Positions 35,911-45,737 of a DNA stretch of 64,000 bases are shown piece after piece. The notes under the pieces were generated by a model, which ran no database searches, was not told the origin of the DNA, and was given only the letters and a program-made list of their open reading frames with translations. The stretch's first letter is position 1; each line of letters opens with the position of its first letter. Source of the stretch: Paenibacillus durus (GTDB lineage Bacteria > Bacillota > Bacilli > Paenibacillales > Paenibacillaceae); the NCBI RefSeq assembly GCF_000756615.1, contig NZ_CP009288.1:868001-932000 (forward strand), given 5' to 3'. The position numbers and the translations under genes are program-made.

Positions 35911-36777
35911 ATGAATCATGCACAATTGCAGTTAATCGTCAAAATTGCAGATACGGGAAGCTTTACTAGAGCCGGACAGGAGCTGAATATGACACAGCCT
36001 GCTGTAAGCCGTGCCATATCCTCACTTGAAGCTGAGCTTGATGTGGTCCTGTTCATTCGTAACCGTCGTAATGGGGTAATGCTTACGGACATCGGGAAGC
36101 GTATCCTCCGGATTTTCAGGGAGATTTTGCAGGGGTTTGAGAAAGTTGATCAGGAGATTGCCAAGGAAAAGGGACTGGAAATAGGGACGATTCGAATCGG
36201 AGCATTTCCGGTAGCCTCCGCCCATTTTATTCCCAAGATTATCCGCTGTATTTCTGAAAAATATCCGAATATTGAATTTTCGATCTATGAAGGGACCATA
36301 GCCGAAATTAAGGAGTGGCTGGAAACCCGCTTCATTGACGTGGGATTGCTTATTCCGCCGGTTCATGAGCTTGAGACGTTTGTGTTATACCGTGAAAAAA
36401 TGTTCGCCGTTTTAAGAGACGACCACCCATTATTTAACCAGTCCGTAATACGAGTACAGGATTTGCAGGACGAACCGATGATTATATGCAGAGCAGGCTT
36501 CGAACCGCCGGTTATCGATTGGTTCAATAAAGCCGGTATGAATCCTCGGGAGAAATTTGTGGTCTACAACTACAATACAGGCTTAAACATGGTGCAAGAA
36601 GGACTGGGAATGGCGATCATGTCTGAGCTGTCATTGTTCAATCTGCCTCCAAATGTTGGCGTTCGTGAGATTGATCCGGAAGGATACCGGGATATTCATA
36701 TCGCAGTTCACTCGTTAGAGGAATCTTCAATCGCTGTAAAATTATTTATTGAGACGGCACTTCAGTTATTTGCTTAA
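35911..36777 (+). CDS. LysR-family transcriptional regulator
   Basis: 288 residues from ATG 35911. Upstream codons from 35875 are less likely because AGGAGG (35893-35898) lies between. Winged helix at residues 3-60 (GSFTRAGQELNMTQPAVSRAISSLE), then a periplasmic-binding-like effector domain. Divergent from the nitroreductase gene, a classic LysR arrangement. Effector unknown. Confidence 0.9.
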   Translation: MNHAQLQLIVKIADTGSFTRAGQELNMTQPAVSRAISSLEAELDVVLFIRNRRNGVMLTDIGKRILRIFREILQGFEKVDQEIAKEKGLEIGTIRIGAFPVASAHFIPKIIRCISEKYPNIEFSIYEGTIAEIKEWLETRFIDVGLLIPPVHELETFVLYREKMFAVLRDDHPLFNQSVIRVQDLQDEPMIICRAGFEPPVIDWFNKAGMNPREKFVVYNYNTGLNMVQEGLGMAIMSELSLFNLPPNVGVREIDPEGYRDIHIAVHSLEESSIAVKLFIETALQLFA

Positions 36778-36814
36778 CTGCTATGGGAATCTCTTCGGGT
36801 AAAAAGGCAAAAAA

Positions 36815-36838
36815 AATCCGCATGATCTGCGGATTTCT
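36815..36838 (+). terminator. Terminator between lysR and tetR (convergent)
   Basis: AAATCCGCA / TGCGGATTT hairpin, with A- and T-rich flanks, probably bidirectional. Confidence 0.7.
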
Positions 36839-36850
36839 AATGAAGCTTCT

Positions 36851-37414
36851 TTACTTAAGAAAGCTCAAGGAAGTATTAATAATATGATCAAGCATTTGCC
36901 GGTCTGATGTTACTGCGGTGACAGAGATGCCGTGCATAACATTTACGAGGTACTGGGACATGGCTCTTAAATCAACGTTTTCTTTCAGTTCGCCATTAGC
37001 ATGCGCACGTTCCAAGAGCTGGTAGAATGCTTGTTCATTTCGGATCATATTCGTGTGAACCCGGTGGGCCACATCGGGATGCGCAGTCATCTCCAGAGAA
37101 GCATTGACCATAAAGCAGCTCCGGCGATGTGTATGTTCAACCACTGTGTTAAAAAAACGAACCAACAATTCCTGGGCTGTGCCTTCTTCATAAAGAATTG
37201 CCGATAAGCGAGTCTTCGTTTGTGCTTCGTATCGGTCCAATGTTAAGAGGTATAAGGCCTTTTTGTTCCCGAATGTCTCATAAATGCTGCTGCGGCTAAG
37301 CTCGAGTTCATTAACAAGGTCCTGCATTGAGCAGCCTTCATATCCTTTTTCCCAAAAAACTTCTAATGCCTTATCAATCACCTCATTGATCTCAAAGGCT
37401 TTCTGTCTGGACAA
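36851..37414 (-). CDS. TetR-family transcriptional regulator
   Basis: About 187 residues. The TTG at 37414 (MSRQKAFEINEVIDKALEVF) is chosen because AAGGGGG lies 9 nt upstream; the longer frame to 37456 adds residues unlike the family. Helix-turn-helix SMQDLVNELELSRSSIYETFGNKKALY. Downstream of the hydrolase gene in the same direction, 45 nt apart. Two palindromes upstream of the pair are candidate operators, so autoregulation is likely. Confidence 0.88.
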   Translation of the reverse strand: MSRQKAFEINEVIDKALEVFWEKGYEGCSMQDLVNELELSRSSIYETFGNKKALYLLTLDRYEAQTKTRLSAILYEEGTAQELLVRFFNTVVEHTHRRSCFMVNASLEMTAHPDVAHRVHTNMIRNEQAFYQLLERAHANGELKENVDLRAMSQYLVNVMHGISVTAVTSDRQMLDHIINTSLSFLK

Positions 37415-37459
37415 TGATAGTACCCCCTTGCTGGCATGCGGAACGGGCAACTGCATACC

Positions 37460-38305
37460 TTACGATTGAACAAATTTAAGAATTTCCTCGTTAAACTTAT
37501 CTTTCTCTTCATACCACAGACCATGCCCGCTATTTTCAAATCGAATAACCTGGGCGTTCTCTATCCCTTTCTCCTGAGGTTCAAAAGGAATCATTTGATC
37601 GTGCATACCCTGGAAGATTCGGGTTGGAACTTTGATTGCGGCCAAGTCTTCCCGTGAATCTTCGGCACCTAAAGCTTCCAAGCATTTAAAGGTTGCAATG
37701 GCATCCGTTTCAAGGGACAAACGGTTATACCAATCCATAAACTCCTGACTTGGTTTGTTATGGAACAGGGTACTGTTGAATGCAGCTATCATTTGAGGAC
37801 GGTCTTCATAGCCTGATGCAATAATTGAGTCAATGACCTCGATGGGCAGACCAAATGGATAGTCAGGTTTTTGCGAAAATAGCGGGGTTGCCGCAGCAGC
37901 CAAAATTAATTTCGAAACGCCGTGGCCATTATGTCTTGCCATGTAACGGACGGCAATGGCCCCGCCCATAGAATATCCAACCAGTGTTACCTGATCCAGG
38001 TTCAGTTGATCGATGACCTCTCGAATATCGTCACTCAATCTATTGTAATCATAACCAGTTATCGGACGATCGGATTTACCAAAGCCACGAAGATCGATTC
38101 CAATAAACCGAATGCCTTTGAATGGAAGCACATTCCTTTGATACTCATACATTCTGTGGTCTACCGGCAGCCCGTGCAGGAACACAACCGGCGCTCCTTC
38201 ACCAACATCTTCTACATAGATATTAACATTTTTGTCCACAGTCACATAGTGCCCGTTGCTTGTCGATACAACTCTGCTTTGCGGGTTCTTGGTTTGATCC
38301 ATCAT
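37460..38305 (-). CDS. Alpha/beta-fold hydrolase
   Basis: 281 residues with oxyanion HGLPVD, nucleophile elbow GYSMGG (Ser), the acid region IFQGMHDQMIPFE and the catalytic His in NSGHGLW. Resembles haloperoxidase/esterase-type hydrolases; substrate unknown. GGAGGCAGGATT precedes the ATG. First gene of the operon with tetR. Confidence 0.88.
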   Translation of the reverse strand: MMDQTKNPQSRVVSTSNGHYVTVDKNVNIYVEDVGEGAPVVFLHGLPVDHRMYEYQRNVLPFKGIRFIGIDLRGFGKSDRPITGYDYNRLSDDIREVIDQLNLDQVTLVGYSMGGAIAVRYMARHNGHGVSKLILAAAATPLFSQKPDYPFGLPIEVIDSIIASGYEDRPQMIAAFNSTLFHNKPSQEFMDWYNRLSLETDAIATFKCLEALGAEDSREDLAAIKVPTRIFQGMHDQMIPFEPQEKGIENAQVIRFENSGHGLWYEEKDKFNEEILKFVQS

Positions 38306-38347
38306 AATCCTGCCTCCAAAATAATAGTTTTTTCTTTTTTGAATTTA

Positions 38348-38434
38348 CCGGAACGACCGTTCCGAATCGGTCAAAAAAAATTAAAAATAGCCAACAAAAC
38401 TTTAAAGCCTCATTTACCGGAACGATCGTTCCGG
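38348..38434. promoter_or_regulatory. Two palindromic operators for the TetR-hydrolase operon
   Basis: CCGGAACGATCGTTCCGG at 38417-38434 is a perfect 18-bp palindrome; CCGGAACGACCGTTCCG at 38348-38364 is the same with one mismatch. Both lie upstream of the hydrolase start and are centred about 69 bp apart. Size and symmetry fit TetR binding. Confidence 0.78.
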
Positions 38435-38609
38435 ACTCATGAAAGTAAGTTTACTTTAAAAAAATTCGGTTGTCAATTCACATCTGTTACGGAAAACGTG
38501 TCCATCATGCTGACGAGTCATTTCCTCATATTCCATTAATTTGGATAAATGTATGGAATACGACACATGCTATAAACAGTAAAAGTTGTGTACGGAGGTG
38601 CTACGGATA

Positions 38610-40145
38610 ATGATCTGGCGACGAAAACGGCTGAGCAGCAGCACCCCGGCTATGGAAGATCCTGTTGCCACAGAAGAAACGTTGTCTGCCGAGATCAGTC
38701 AGAATGAAGCTTTTGTGAAGCAAGCGTTTCACAGGTGCTCGGATTTGGTGTGCCGCAAAATTTATCATCAAGACGGGACACTTCGGCAGCTTATTGTTTA
38801 TTTAGAAACCTTGGCAGATGACAAGAAAGTGAGCGAGCAGCTCGTGAAGCCGTTAACGGCCGATCAGGAGAACCGGGCAGCCGTTGAGACGGAAACATGG
38901 GAAGGCGAATCGATGCCGGTTGACAAAAAGGTGGTAACGTCCAGATGGTCGGAAGTTATCCGGCTCATTCTGCGCGGGCATGCTGCCGTGTTCACCGAAG
39001 GCGAAGATCACGCTGTTTGCTTTGCAGTGAATGCCACGATCCAAAGATCGATCGAGGAGCCATCGTCGGAACAGGTCATTCGAGGCGGCAAAGAAGGGTT
39101 CATTGAAAGACAGTCCGTCAATGTTGGGCTGCTGCGCAATTATCTTCGTACTCCGCGTCTGAAAATGGAGGCTTATAGCGTAGGCGAGTTGACGGAAACG
39201 AAGGTGCTGGTTGCTTATATCGAAGGACTTGCCGATGTTACCGTCATCGATCAGGTGCAAAACAAAATCGCTTCGATCCGAATCGACGGCGTATTGGAAT
39301 CCGGCACCATCGAGGAACTGATCGTAGACGATCCGTTTCCTATTTTTCCCCATGTACAAATAACGGAACGGCCGGACGTCGTTGCAGGGAGCTTGCTGGA
39401 AGGAAGAGTTGCTATTCTGGTCGATAACACTCCCTTCGTTATGATCGTACCCACCACGTTCTGGGCTGGATTACAGGCAAGCGAAGATTATTATCTTAAC
39501 TCCCCCGTAGCCACTTTCACGAGATGGGTCCGGTTTATTTTTTTGTTTGTGGCTATTTTCGCCCCTTCCTTCTTTGTTGCCGTGACGTCTTATCATCAGG
39601 AAATGATCCCGACCAGCTTGCTGCTGAGCATCGCTTCTGCGCGGGAACCGGTGCCTTTTCCGGTCATGATCGAAGCGTTGCTCATGGAAATTATGTTTGA
39701 GGCGCTGCGGGAAGCCGGTATTCGCTTGCCAAGGGCTATAGGCCAGACAGTAAGCATCGTCGGCGGTCTTGTCATCGGACAGGCGGCCGTGCTGGCGGGT
39801 ATTATTTCGGCGCCCATCCTTATCGTCGTATCGACGACAGGCATAGCGGCATTTCTCATTCCACGGTTTAATTTCGCCAACGGGGTCCGCCTGCTGCGGT
39901 TTCCCATCATCCTTCTGGCGGGATCGCTGGGATTATACGGGATGGCGCTCGGATTCTTGGGCATTTTGCTCTATGTCGTCCATTTAAAATCGTTTGGGGT
40001 TCCTTATTTTACGCCGGTAGCTCCCTTTTCTCTGAGAGCCTTCAAGGATGTCTGGATCCGGGCGCCCAGAAACAATGGCAGCGGCCTTTCCGCCCCCTCT
40101 TACGAAAGAGCCGTAAAAGCACCGCGGCCGGAAGGAGGAGAGTAG
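38610..40145 (+). CDS. GerA-family spore germination receptor subunit A
   Basis: 511 residues from ATG 38610, with GGAGGTG 9 nt upstream. A long hydrophilic N-terminal domain (to about residue 290) precedes membrane helices (FIFLFVAIFAPSFFVAV, IVGGLVIGQAAVLAG, FPIILLAGSLGLYGM). Contains the family's VDNTPFVMIVPTTFW. It acts in the spore inner membrane as part of a nutrient receptor. The C-subunit gene follows after 1 nt. Confidence 0.93.
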   Translation: MIWRRKRLSSSTPAMEDPVATEETLSAEISQNEAFVKQAFHRCSDLVCRKIYHQDGTLRQLIVYLETLADDKKVSEQLVKPLTADQENRAAVETETWEGESMPVDKKVVTSRWSEVIRLILRGHAAVFTEGEDHAVCFAVNATIQRSIEEPSSEQVIRGGKEGFIERQSVNVGLLRNYLRTPRLKMEAYSVGELTETKVLVAYIEGLADVTVIDQVQNKIASIRIDGVLESGTIEELIVDDPFPIFPHVQITERPDVVAGSLLEGRVAILVDNTPFVMIVPTTFWAGLQASEDYYLNSPVATFTRWVRFIFLFVAIFAPSFFVAVTSYHQEMIPTSLLLSIASAREPVPFPVMIEALLMEIMFEALREAGIRLPRAIGQTVSIVGGLVIGQAAVLAGIISAPILIVVSTTGIAAFLIPRFNFANGVRLLRFPIILLAGSLGLYGMALGFLGILLYVVHLKSFGVPYFTPVAPFSLRAFKDVWIRAPRNNGSGLSAPSYERAVKAPRPEGGE

Positions 40146-40146
40146 C

Positions 40147-41328
40147 TTGAAGCGAGTGATGCGAATCTGGCTTGTGCTGTTAATTCTGCTAATCCATACC
40201 GGTTGTTGGGACCGGAAAGAAATCAACGATATCGGTTTGGTTATGGCAACCGCGATTGATTTGGCGGAAGACGGGCAACTACAGGCAACCCTTCAGGTCG
40301 CCGTTCCGTCGCCTTCCTCGCAAACGACCGGCGCCTCGAAGGAAACGGAGCGATTCTTTTTGATTTCGGATGTTGGAAAAAACGGAATTGAAATTGACCA
40401 AAAGCTTCAACAAAAAATGTCCAGAACGTTATTCTTTTCGCACCGCAGCGTGATCCTGGTCGGAGAGGATTTGGCCATAAAAGGACTGAATGATATATTG
40501 GATACCTTCACCCGCAATCCGCGAAACCGTTTGAAAGCCTATATACTGGTCGTCAAAGGGAAAAAAGCGGGGGATCTTCTTCAAGTTGAATACCCTTATG
40601 AGCTAGCCCCCTCCGAAGCGTTGAAGGAAATGGAGCTGCTTCAGGGAAAAGGAACGGTCGCTACGCTGCGTGATTATATGATTGCATCTGCAAGCGAGGG
40701 GACGAGCCCGACAACCGGTGTATTGGAGCCAACCGTTTATCGCAGCTCGGGGAAAAAAGGCGAAAAGCCACTCTTCCGTATAACCGGAACGGCCATTTTT
40801 AAATCTTCAAAATTGGTCGGGTTTTTAAATAATACGGAGACGCACGAATTTCTCTGGTTCAAGGGAAATAAAAAGGGGGATGGCATCGCTGCCGGCCTGC
40901 CAAAAGGCATAGGAAATGTGGCTTTTACCATAACCTCCAGCAAGACAAAAATCAAGACCGATTGGCAAAGCAATCCGCTCAAATTTCATATTGATCTAGC
41001 AGCAAAAGGAGATTTGGTTGAGAACGATTCCCCGCTTGACGTAACCGACTCGAAGAATCTTAGCATGGTGAAAAAGGCGCTTGAGAAACAGGTAATCCAG
41101 AATATGGAGGCCTTTTTACGCAAAATCCAAACCGAGTATCATGCGGATATTGTCGGCTTCAGCCAGCAATTGCAAAGAAATAACCCGAAGAAGTGGCGCG
41201 CCGTAGAGAAGGAGTGGGACCGCTATTTTGCGGAGGCCGATATTTCTGTAACGGTAAATCTCGCCATCAACAATACCGGTGAAATTGGACCTGCCTTACA
41301 GTTTAAAGACAAGGAGATCTTGAATTGA
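40147..41328 (+). CDS. GerC-family germination lipoprotein
   Basis: 393 residues with a lipoprotein signal (LVLLILLIHTGC, lipobox Cys about residue 19) and the family start WDRKEINDIGLVMATAID. It is the lipoprotein subunit of the receptor. The start is 1 nt after the A subunit stop, and the stop overlaps the next start (TGATG). Confidence 0.93.
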   Translation: MKRVMRIWLVLLILLIHTGCWDRKEINDIGLVMATAIDLAEDGQLQATLQVAVPSPSSQTTGASKETERFFLISDVGKNGIEIDQKLQQKMSRTLFFSHRSVILVGEDLAIKGLNDILDTFTRNPRNRLKAYILVVKGKKAGDLLQVEYPYELAPSEALKEMELLQGKGTVATLRDYMIASASEGTSPTTGVLEPTVYRSSGKKGEKPLFRITGTAIFKSSKLVGFLNNTETHEFLWFKGNKKGDGIAAGLPKGIGNVAFTITSSKTKIKTDWQSNPLKFHIDLAAKGDLVENDSPLDVTDSKNLSMVKKALEKQVIQNMEAFLRKIQTEYHADIVGFSQQLQRNNPKKWRAVEKEWDRYFAEADISVTVNLAINNTGEIGPALQFKDKEILN

Positions 41329-41558
41329 TGTTTATACTGCCGACTCTATATATCTTTTGTCTGGGTGCTTTCACTTTCATCCAAATCCGCCGGTTGTGGA
41401 GCCGGAACGAGAAGCGGGAAGCCTGGATCTATGGGTTATCCATGACCGTTTCCGCCGCCGCCGGCTCGCTTTTGATCGCGGGTATCGAGTTCCCGACCTT
41501 TGTCCTGCCGTACAAAATTGTGTTTGAATCTATTGGGAAATCGATTTTATCCCGTTAA
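41328..41558 (+). CDS. Small membrane protein of the ger cluster
   Basis: 76 residues from ATG 41328 inside the TGATG overlap. Two hydrophobic segments (LPTLYIFCLGAFTFI and a second around residues 35-60). Small two-helix proteins are known in some ger operons as a D subunit; assignment by context only. Its 3' end overlaps the convergent permease gene by 4 bp. Confidence 0.65.
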   Translation: MFILPTLYIFCLGAFTFIQIRRLWSRNEKREAWIYGLSMTVSAAAGSLLIAGIEFPTFVLPYKIVFESIGKSILSR

Positions 41559-42661
41559 TGGCTTACAAGCTTTGCTTTGATCGTATCAATGGCAAGCAGC
41601 AGACAAGGGAGCAAGCTTTGCATGAAGAGAGCCAGAATCGGATAAGTGAACGTAATCCAAATTTGAAATCCGGCGGCATTTTTGAAAATCCAAACGGAAC
41701 CGACGGCAGATAACACCGTGATCGGAACGACGGTTTTTCGGTAATTATTCGCGCCAAACAGTTGGGTTGCGCTTATGCAGAGCATATACAGCAGCATGGC
41801 CACTTTGATGAAAATACCGAGAATCCAGATCATAATGGCGATGGCTTCGAGCCTCTCCAAAGGCCCGATTATATCGGTGTATTTGATGACATTTAGAAAA
41901 GCGAAATTCATCCGCGGCGTGATCGGACCGAACACCATGATGGTCAGGGCGTCGATGGCCATAATCAGCAGAACGATACCGCAGAGCGCCGTAAGCAATT
42001 TTTTGCGGACCTGCTGCGGCTTCTCGTTCAAGTGCGGAAGGAACCAGCCCAAGAAGAAGAATTGGCTCATCCAGGCGGACGGAACGACCGAACCTTTGAT
42101 GACCGGAACGAGCCCCTCCGCGAGCACAGGAAACAGCCTTGCGGGGTCCGCATCCCGGATGGAAAAGATGAAGATGGGGAGCAGCAGCATAACGACGATC
42201 AGTACGATGATCTCATTGCATCTGCCGATTGTCTCGACTCCGGCCAGTACGGCGAGGCCGCACAGTAACAGCAGCGTTATGATCAATACGAGCGAAGGCG
42301 TATTCATCAGGAGAACGTTGTTTAGAAATCGCGCGTGTTCGTTTACAGTGCTGGAAATAAAGAAGAACAAATAGTAAGTGAAAAAAACTCCGACAAGTTT
42401 ACCGCCCCATTTCCCGCAAATCACGGCCGTATACTGCATGATGGATTGACCGGGGTAGCGCCTGGACAGTGCCGTCAGTACATAGATGTTCACGATCCCT
42501 GTTAATGAAGCCGGAAGTATCGACAGCCAGGCATTTTGCTTGGCGAAGGCCACCATGATTCCCGGAACAGACAAGATCAGAGTAGAAACGATAAAGGTGA
42601 AAAAAAGCAGGCTGAGCTGATAACCGGATATTTTGCCGCTGGATTGCACGCTTACTCTCAC
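41555..42661 (-). CDS. GerB-family germination permease
   Basis: 368 residues, about ten hydrophobic helices, beginning GKISGYQLSLLFFTFIVST, with the family's SVPGIMVAFAKQNAWLS region. It is the transporter-like ligand-binding subunit. Unlike usual gerABC operons, it lies on the opposite strand, convergent with the A-C genes and overlapping by 4 bp. It needs its own promoter. Confidence 0.9.
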   Translation of the reverse strand: MRVSVQSSGKISGYQLSLLFFTFIVSTLILSVPGIMVAFAKQNAWLSILPASLTGIVNIYVLTALSRRYPGQSIMQYTAVICGKWGGKLVGVFFTYYLFFFISSTVNEHARFLNNVLLMNTPSLVLIITLLLLCGLAVLAGVETIGRCNEIIVLIVVMLLLPIFIFSIRDADPARLFPVLAEGLVPVIKGSVVPSAWMSQFFFLGWFLPHLNEKPQQVRKKLLTALCGIVLLIMAIDALTIMVFGPITPRMNFAFLNVIKYTDIIGPLERLEAIAIMIWILGIFIKVAMLLYMLCISATQLFGANNYRKTVVPITVLSAVGSVWIFKNAAGFQIWITFTYPILALFMQSLLPCLLLAIDTIKAKLVSH

Positions 42662-42724
42662 ATCTCTTCATAGGTTGGTATCCTTCTATTTTTTCCATTA
42701 CAATCTGGTTTAAACATGATCACA

Positions 42725-43891
42725 TCATAACTCGGCTTCGCCTAATAAGCCTCTGCATTTAAATGAATAACCAACAAGAAATATTACGATTATTGTCGCA
42801 ATTACGTTCAAAATAATCAGGGAGTGAAATAAGCCAAAAGACAAACTCAGCGAACCCACGCCAACAATCGGGATGATGAATCCGGAGTAGGATGCGGAGT
42901 AATACGTTGAAATGACGCCCGCCCGATCTTCAGGCTTAGGTACGGTTCCAGCCATCTGCAGGCTTGCTTGAAATGCCCATCCGCCGCCGATCGCTTGAAT
43001 GAATATTCCGGTCCACAGGAACCCAAGGTTTGCCGTCTCCCCGGAAATAATCATCAACCATGCGCCCATTAATAGAAAAAGGATGCCGAGCCGAAGCCGG
43101 GTGACAAGCTCCCCAGGCCAGGAAATCCGCTGGGCTAATCCGCCCCCGCCGAGAAGAAGCAAGATTAACAATCCGGAAACGGAAAGATTAGAGGTATGAA
43201 TTATATTTTTGGCAAAAGAAGGTATTAGGGATAGCACGATGCCATTCAGAGAGAACACGATAAATCCGGACAGGGCAATAAATGACCAGAATACGGGCCG
43301 GATACTCTTGGGGATACTGATTTTCATTGAGCTTGTCTTGTTTTTTTTCGAATGATTGTCAGGGATTGACCACAGAGCAACGGCCGCGCTGATTAACAAA
43401 ACTAAGAGCAGCATATACGGCAAACGAAGCGGCTGGAAATGGACATATTGAATGAGCAAACCGCTAATCGCCGGTCCCAGTCCAAATCCGAGCATGACGG
43501 CCATACTGGATAAAGACAATGCCTTGACCGCTTTGGCTTGTGGAGTCTGCTGCAACAACAAGGTTGTGGCGGTTCCCATGAATGTACCAAACCCGACGCC
43601 CTCACAAATTCTGGCCAGGTAAAGTGTCCAGGCCTGATTGTTTGCCATGAACAGGAAGGCTGATACCATCGAAGCAACAACACCGGTCATCGTCACTTTT
43701 TTTAATCCCCAGACGTTCGCAATTGGCCCCGCTATTAATAACGCAGGCAAGAGAAACGCGGCATAAACGGCAAATAATAACGTGATCCCGAGGCTGCTCA
43801 GGTGAAATCGTTCCTGGTATAAAGGGTACAGCGGCGAAGAGAGCGTAGCTCCAATAGCCATAATCAAAATGGTCCATAGCATTCTTTTCAT
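42725..43891 (-). CDS. MFS transporter (probable drug exporter)
   Basis: 388 residues, 12 hydrophobic helices, with the MFS loop pattern (GPIANVWGLKKVTMTG) between helices 2 and 3. Ends SFKCRGLLGEAEL. The divergent XRE/MmyB-type regulator suggests ligand-induced export. Substrate unknown. Confidence 0.85.
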   Translation of the reverse strand: MKRMLWTILIMAIGATLSSPLYPLYQERFHLSSLGITLLFAVYAAFLLPALLIAGPIANVWGLKKVTMTGVVASMVSAFLFMANNQAWTLYLARICEGVGFGTFMGTATTLLLQQTPQAKAVKALSLSSMAVMLGFGLGPAISGLLIQYVHFQPLRLPYMLLLVLLISAAVALWSIPDNHSKKNKTSSMKISIPKSIRPVFWSFIALSGFIVFSLNGIVLSLIPSFAKNIIHTSNLSVSGLLILLLLGGGGLAQRISWPGELVTRLRLGILFLLMGAWLMIISGETANLGFLWTGIFIQAIGGGWAFQASLQMAGTVPKPEDRAGVISTYYSASYSGFIIPIVGVGSLSLSFGLFHSLIILNVIATIIVIFLVGYSFKCRGLLGEAEL

Positions 43892-44055
43892 ATCGATAAC
43901 CTCCTAAGATCAAAAACAGACTAAAACGTATGTACACTACGGGAGTCCGGGCGGCGGGAGAAACTTTTAACATAGTATAATAGGAACAGAAGAGTAGCCA
44001 GAGAAGGGCGAATCAGGGGATTGGCTCTCCTACCTTATTTTGATTGGAGGATCGT

Positions 44056-44889
44056 ATGATAGATATGGATTTGGCACGTAATAAGCAGCTTGGGGATTTT
44101 TTGAAAATAAGACGGGCCCGGCTGAATCCGGAGAAGGTTGGATTACCACTGGGAAGAAGAAGGCGCACGGCGGGTCTGAGGCGTGAAGAAGTGGCTCTGT
44201 TAGCGGGGGTGAGCGTGGATTGGTATACCTGGTTGGAGCAAGGCAGGGACATACGTGTGTCGTCTCGGGTTCTTGAGGAACTGGCGAGGGTATTGCAACT
44301 GAGTTCTACCGAGAGAAGACACCTGTTCCTACTGGCCGAGCAGACCATTCCATTAGACAACAAGCATGACCAGCTTCACTTAAGTCCGTCGGTACAGCAA
44401 TTTCTTGACTATCAGAATCCAAGTCCGGCTTATGTGACGAATCCCAGATGGGATTTTATTGCTTGGAACAGGGCCGCATGCGCGGTGTTTGGAGATTATA
44501 ATGAGATGTCGGAGCTTGAGCGCAATTCTGTTTGGCGCATATTCACATCATCGTACATGAGGGAGCTGCTCGATTGTTGGGAAGAGCATGGGCAAAGGCG
44601 GCTAGCCCAATTCCGCGCCTCCTATGGAAGGTTTATCGATGACCCGTGGTGGCCCGAAATGATCGCTAGACTATCCAAGGAGAGCGAGGAATTTAAGGAA
44701 TGGTGGCCGCGGCATGACGTTCTGAATACACCGGAGGGAAGAAAGGTTCTCCATCATCCCGGTGTGGGAGAGCTTATTCTCGGCCACCTTTCATTTCAGG
44801 TTAGCGACGCGCCGGACTTGTTGGTGACGGTGCATATGCCCGAGACGGAGGAGACGCTGGAGAAGCTGCGGAGCTTGCTGGCGGACTGA
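44056..44889 (+). CDS. XRE-family regulator with MmyB-like ligand domain
   Basis: 277 residues, ATG 44056 with GGAGG 5 nt upstream. Helix-turn-helix (RTAGLRREEVALLAGVSVDW) then the MmyB-like PAS-type domain (NPRWDFIAWNRAACAVFGDY, LGHLSFQVSDAPDL). This class often controls a divergent MFS or reductase gene, as here. Confidence 0.9.
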   Translation: MIDMDLARNKQLGDFLKIRRARLNPEKVGLPLGRRRRTAGLRREEVALLAGVSVDWYTWLEQGRDIRVSSRVLEELARVLQLSSTERRHLFLLAEQTIPLDNKHDQLHLSPSVQQFLDYQNPSPAYVTNPRWDFIAWNRAACAVFGDYNEMSELERNSVWRIFTSSYMRELLDCWEEHGQRRLAQFRASYGRFIDDPWWPEMIARLSKESEEFKEWWPRHDVLNTPEGRKVLHHPGVGELILGHLSFQVSDAPDLLVTVHMPETEETLEKLRSLLAD

Positions 44890-44911
44890 TAAGGGCGTGA
44901 AGCTGTACCTA

Positions 44912-45649
44912 CTATTTTCGCGCATATACCATGAACAGCGAGGAGGTCACGCTCCGGGAAATGGTGGAGTATCTCGCGTCGGTGTTGGCCTCGTCTCTGA
45001 TCCGCCGGATAATATCCAGATCCATCTCGATATAGTTCATGCCGAGCGAGAGCAGCACCTCCGCATCCCACTGCGGGCGCGTCTTCTCACAGATGTACAA
45101 GGACTTGGCAATGGCATTGCGTTCCCTGAGCTGTTCGGCGGTTTGGGTGGGATGGCACAGCTGCTCTCCTTTCTCGTCGGCCTCCTTGAAGGTTTGACCA
45201 TAGTTGGCGTCAAAATTTAATACCCCGCCTCCGGGAGCAAGTACGCGGCACATTTCGCTATACGCCTTGTAAGGATCGGGGAGCGTCCAGGTGACATTGC
45301 GGGTGATGATGAAATCAAAGCTCTCATCCGGGAAGAGCAGGTCCTGGGCGTCCATTTGCCGGAATACGATCCCGGTATACCCCAGATTGGCGGCGTTGGC
45401 TTCGGCCTTTTCCAGCATCGCGCTTGAATAATCAATGCCGGTTACGCTGCAACCCAGATCCGTCATAATAAAAGAAAAGAAGCCGGCGCCTGTACCCAGA
45501 TCCAATACTCTCGGCGAGTCCAATTTCGGCAAATGCTCCTTGATCACTTCGGTATATTTCCCGCGCAGACCGCTATTAAAGTCATGCAGCCGCAGCTCGC
45601 TGAAATCATCGGCCCGATCCGTCCAATAGTTGTTAATTCGTTCTTGCAT
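44912..45649 (-). CDS. Class I SAM-dependent methyltransferase
   Basis: 245 residues. Motif I VLDLGTGAGFFSF, motif II VTGIDYSSAMLEKA, then DAQDLLFPDESFD and LAPGGGVLNFDANYG. The N-terminus INNYWTDRADDFSE resembles methyltransferases linked to metal or siderophore uptake genes. It lies upstream of, and is convergent with, the XRE gene, and is 88 bp downstream of the siderophore-binding gene on the same strand. Confidence 0.82.
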   Translation of the reverse strand: MQERINNYWTDRADDFSELRLHDFNSGLRGKYTEVIKEHLPKLDSPRVLDLGTGAGFFSFIMTDLGCSVTGIDYSSAMLEKAEANAANLGYTGIVFRQMDAQDLLFPDESFDFIITRNVTWTLPDPYKAYSEMCRVLAPGGGVLNFDANYGQTFKEADEKGEQLCHPTQTAEQLRERNAIAKSLYICEKTRPQWDAEVLLSLGMNYIEMDLDIIRRIRDEANTDARYSTISRSVTSSLFMVYARK

Positions 45650-45737
45650 TACTTACTCAGCTCCTTTTATAGTAACTTTCTAAAAAAATCACTGCCCCGA
45701 AATGCGCTAACATGTCGAAGCAGTGATCGGTAATGTA

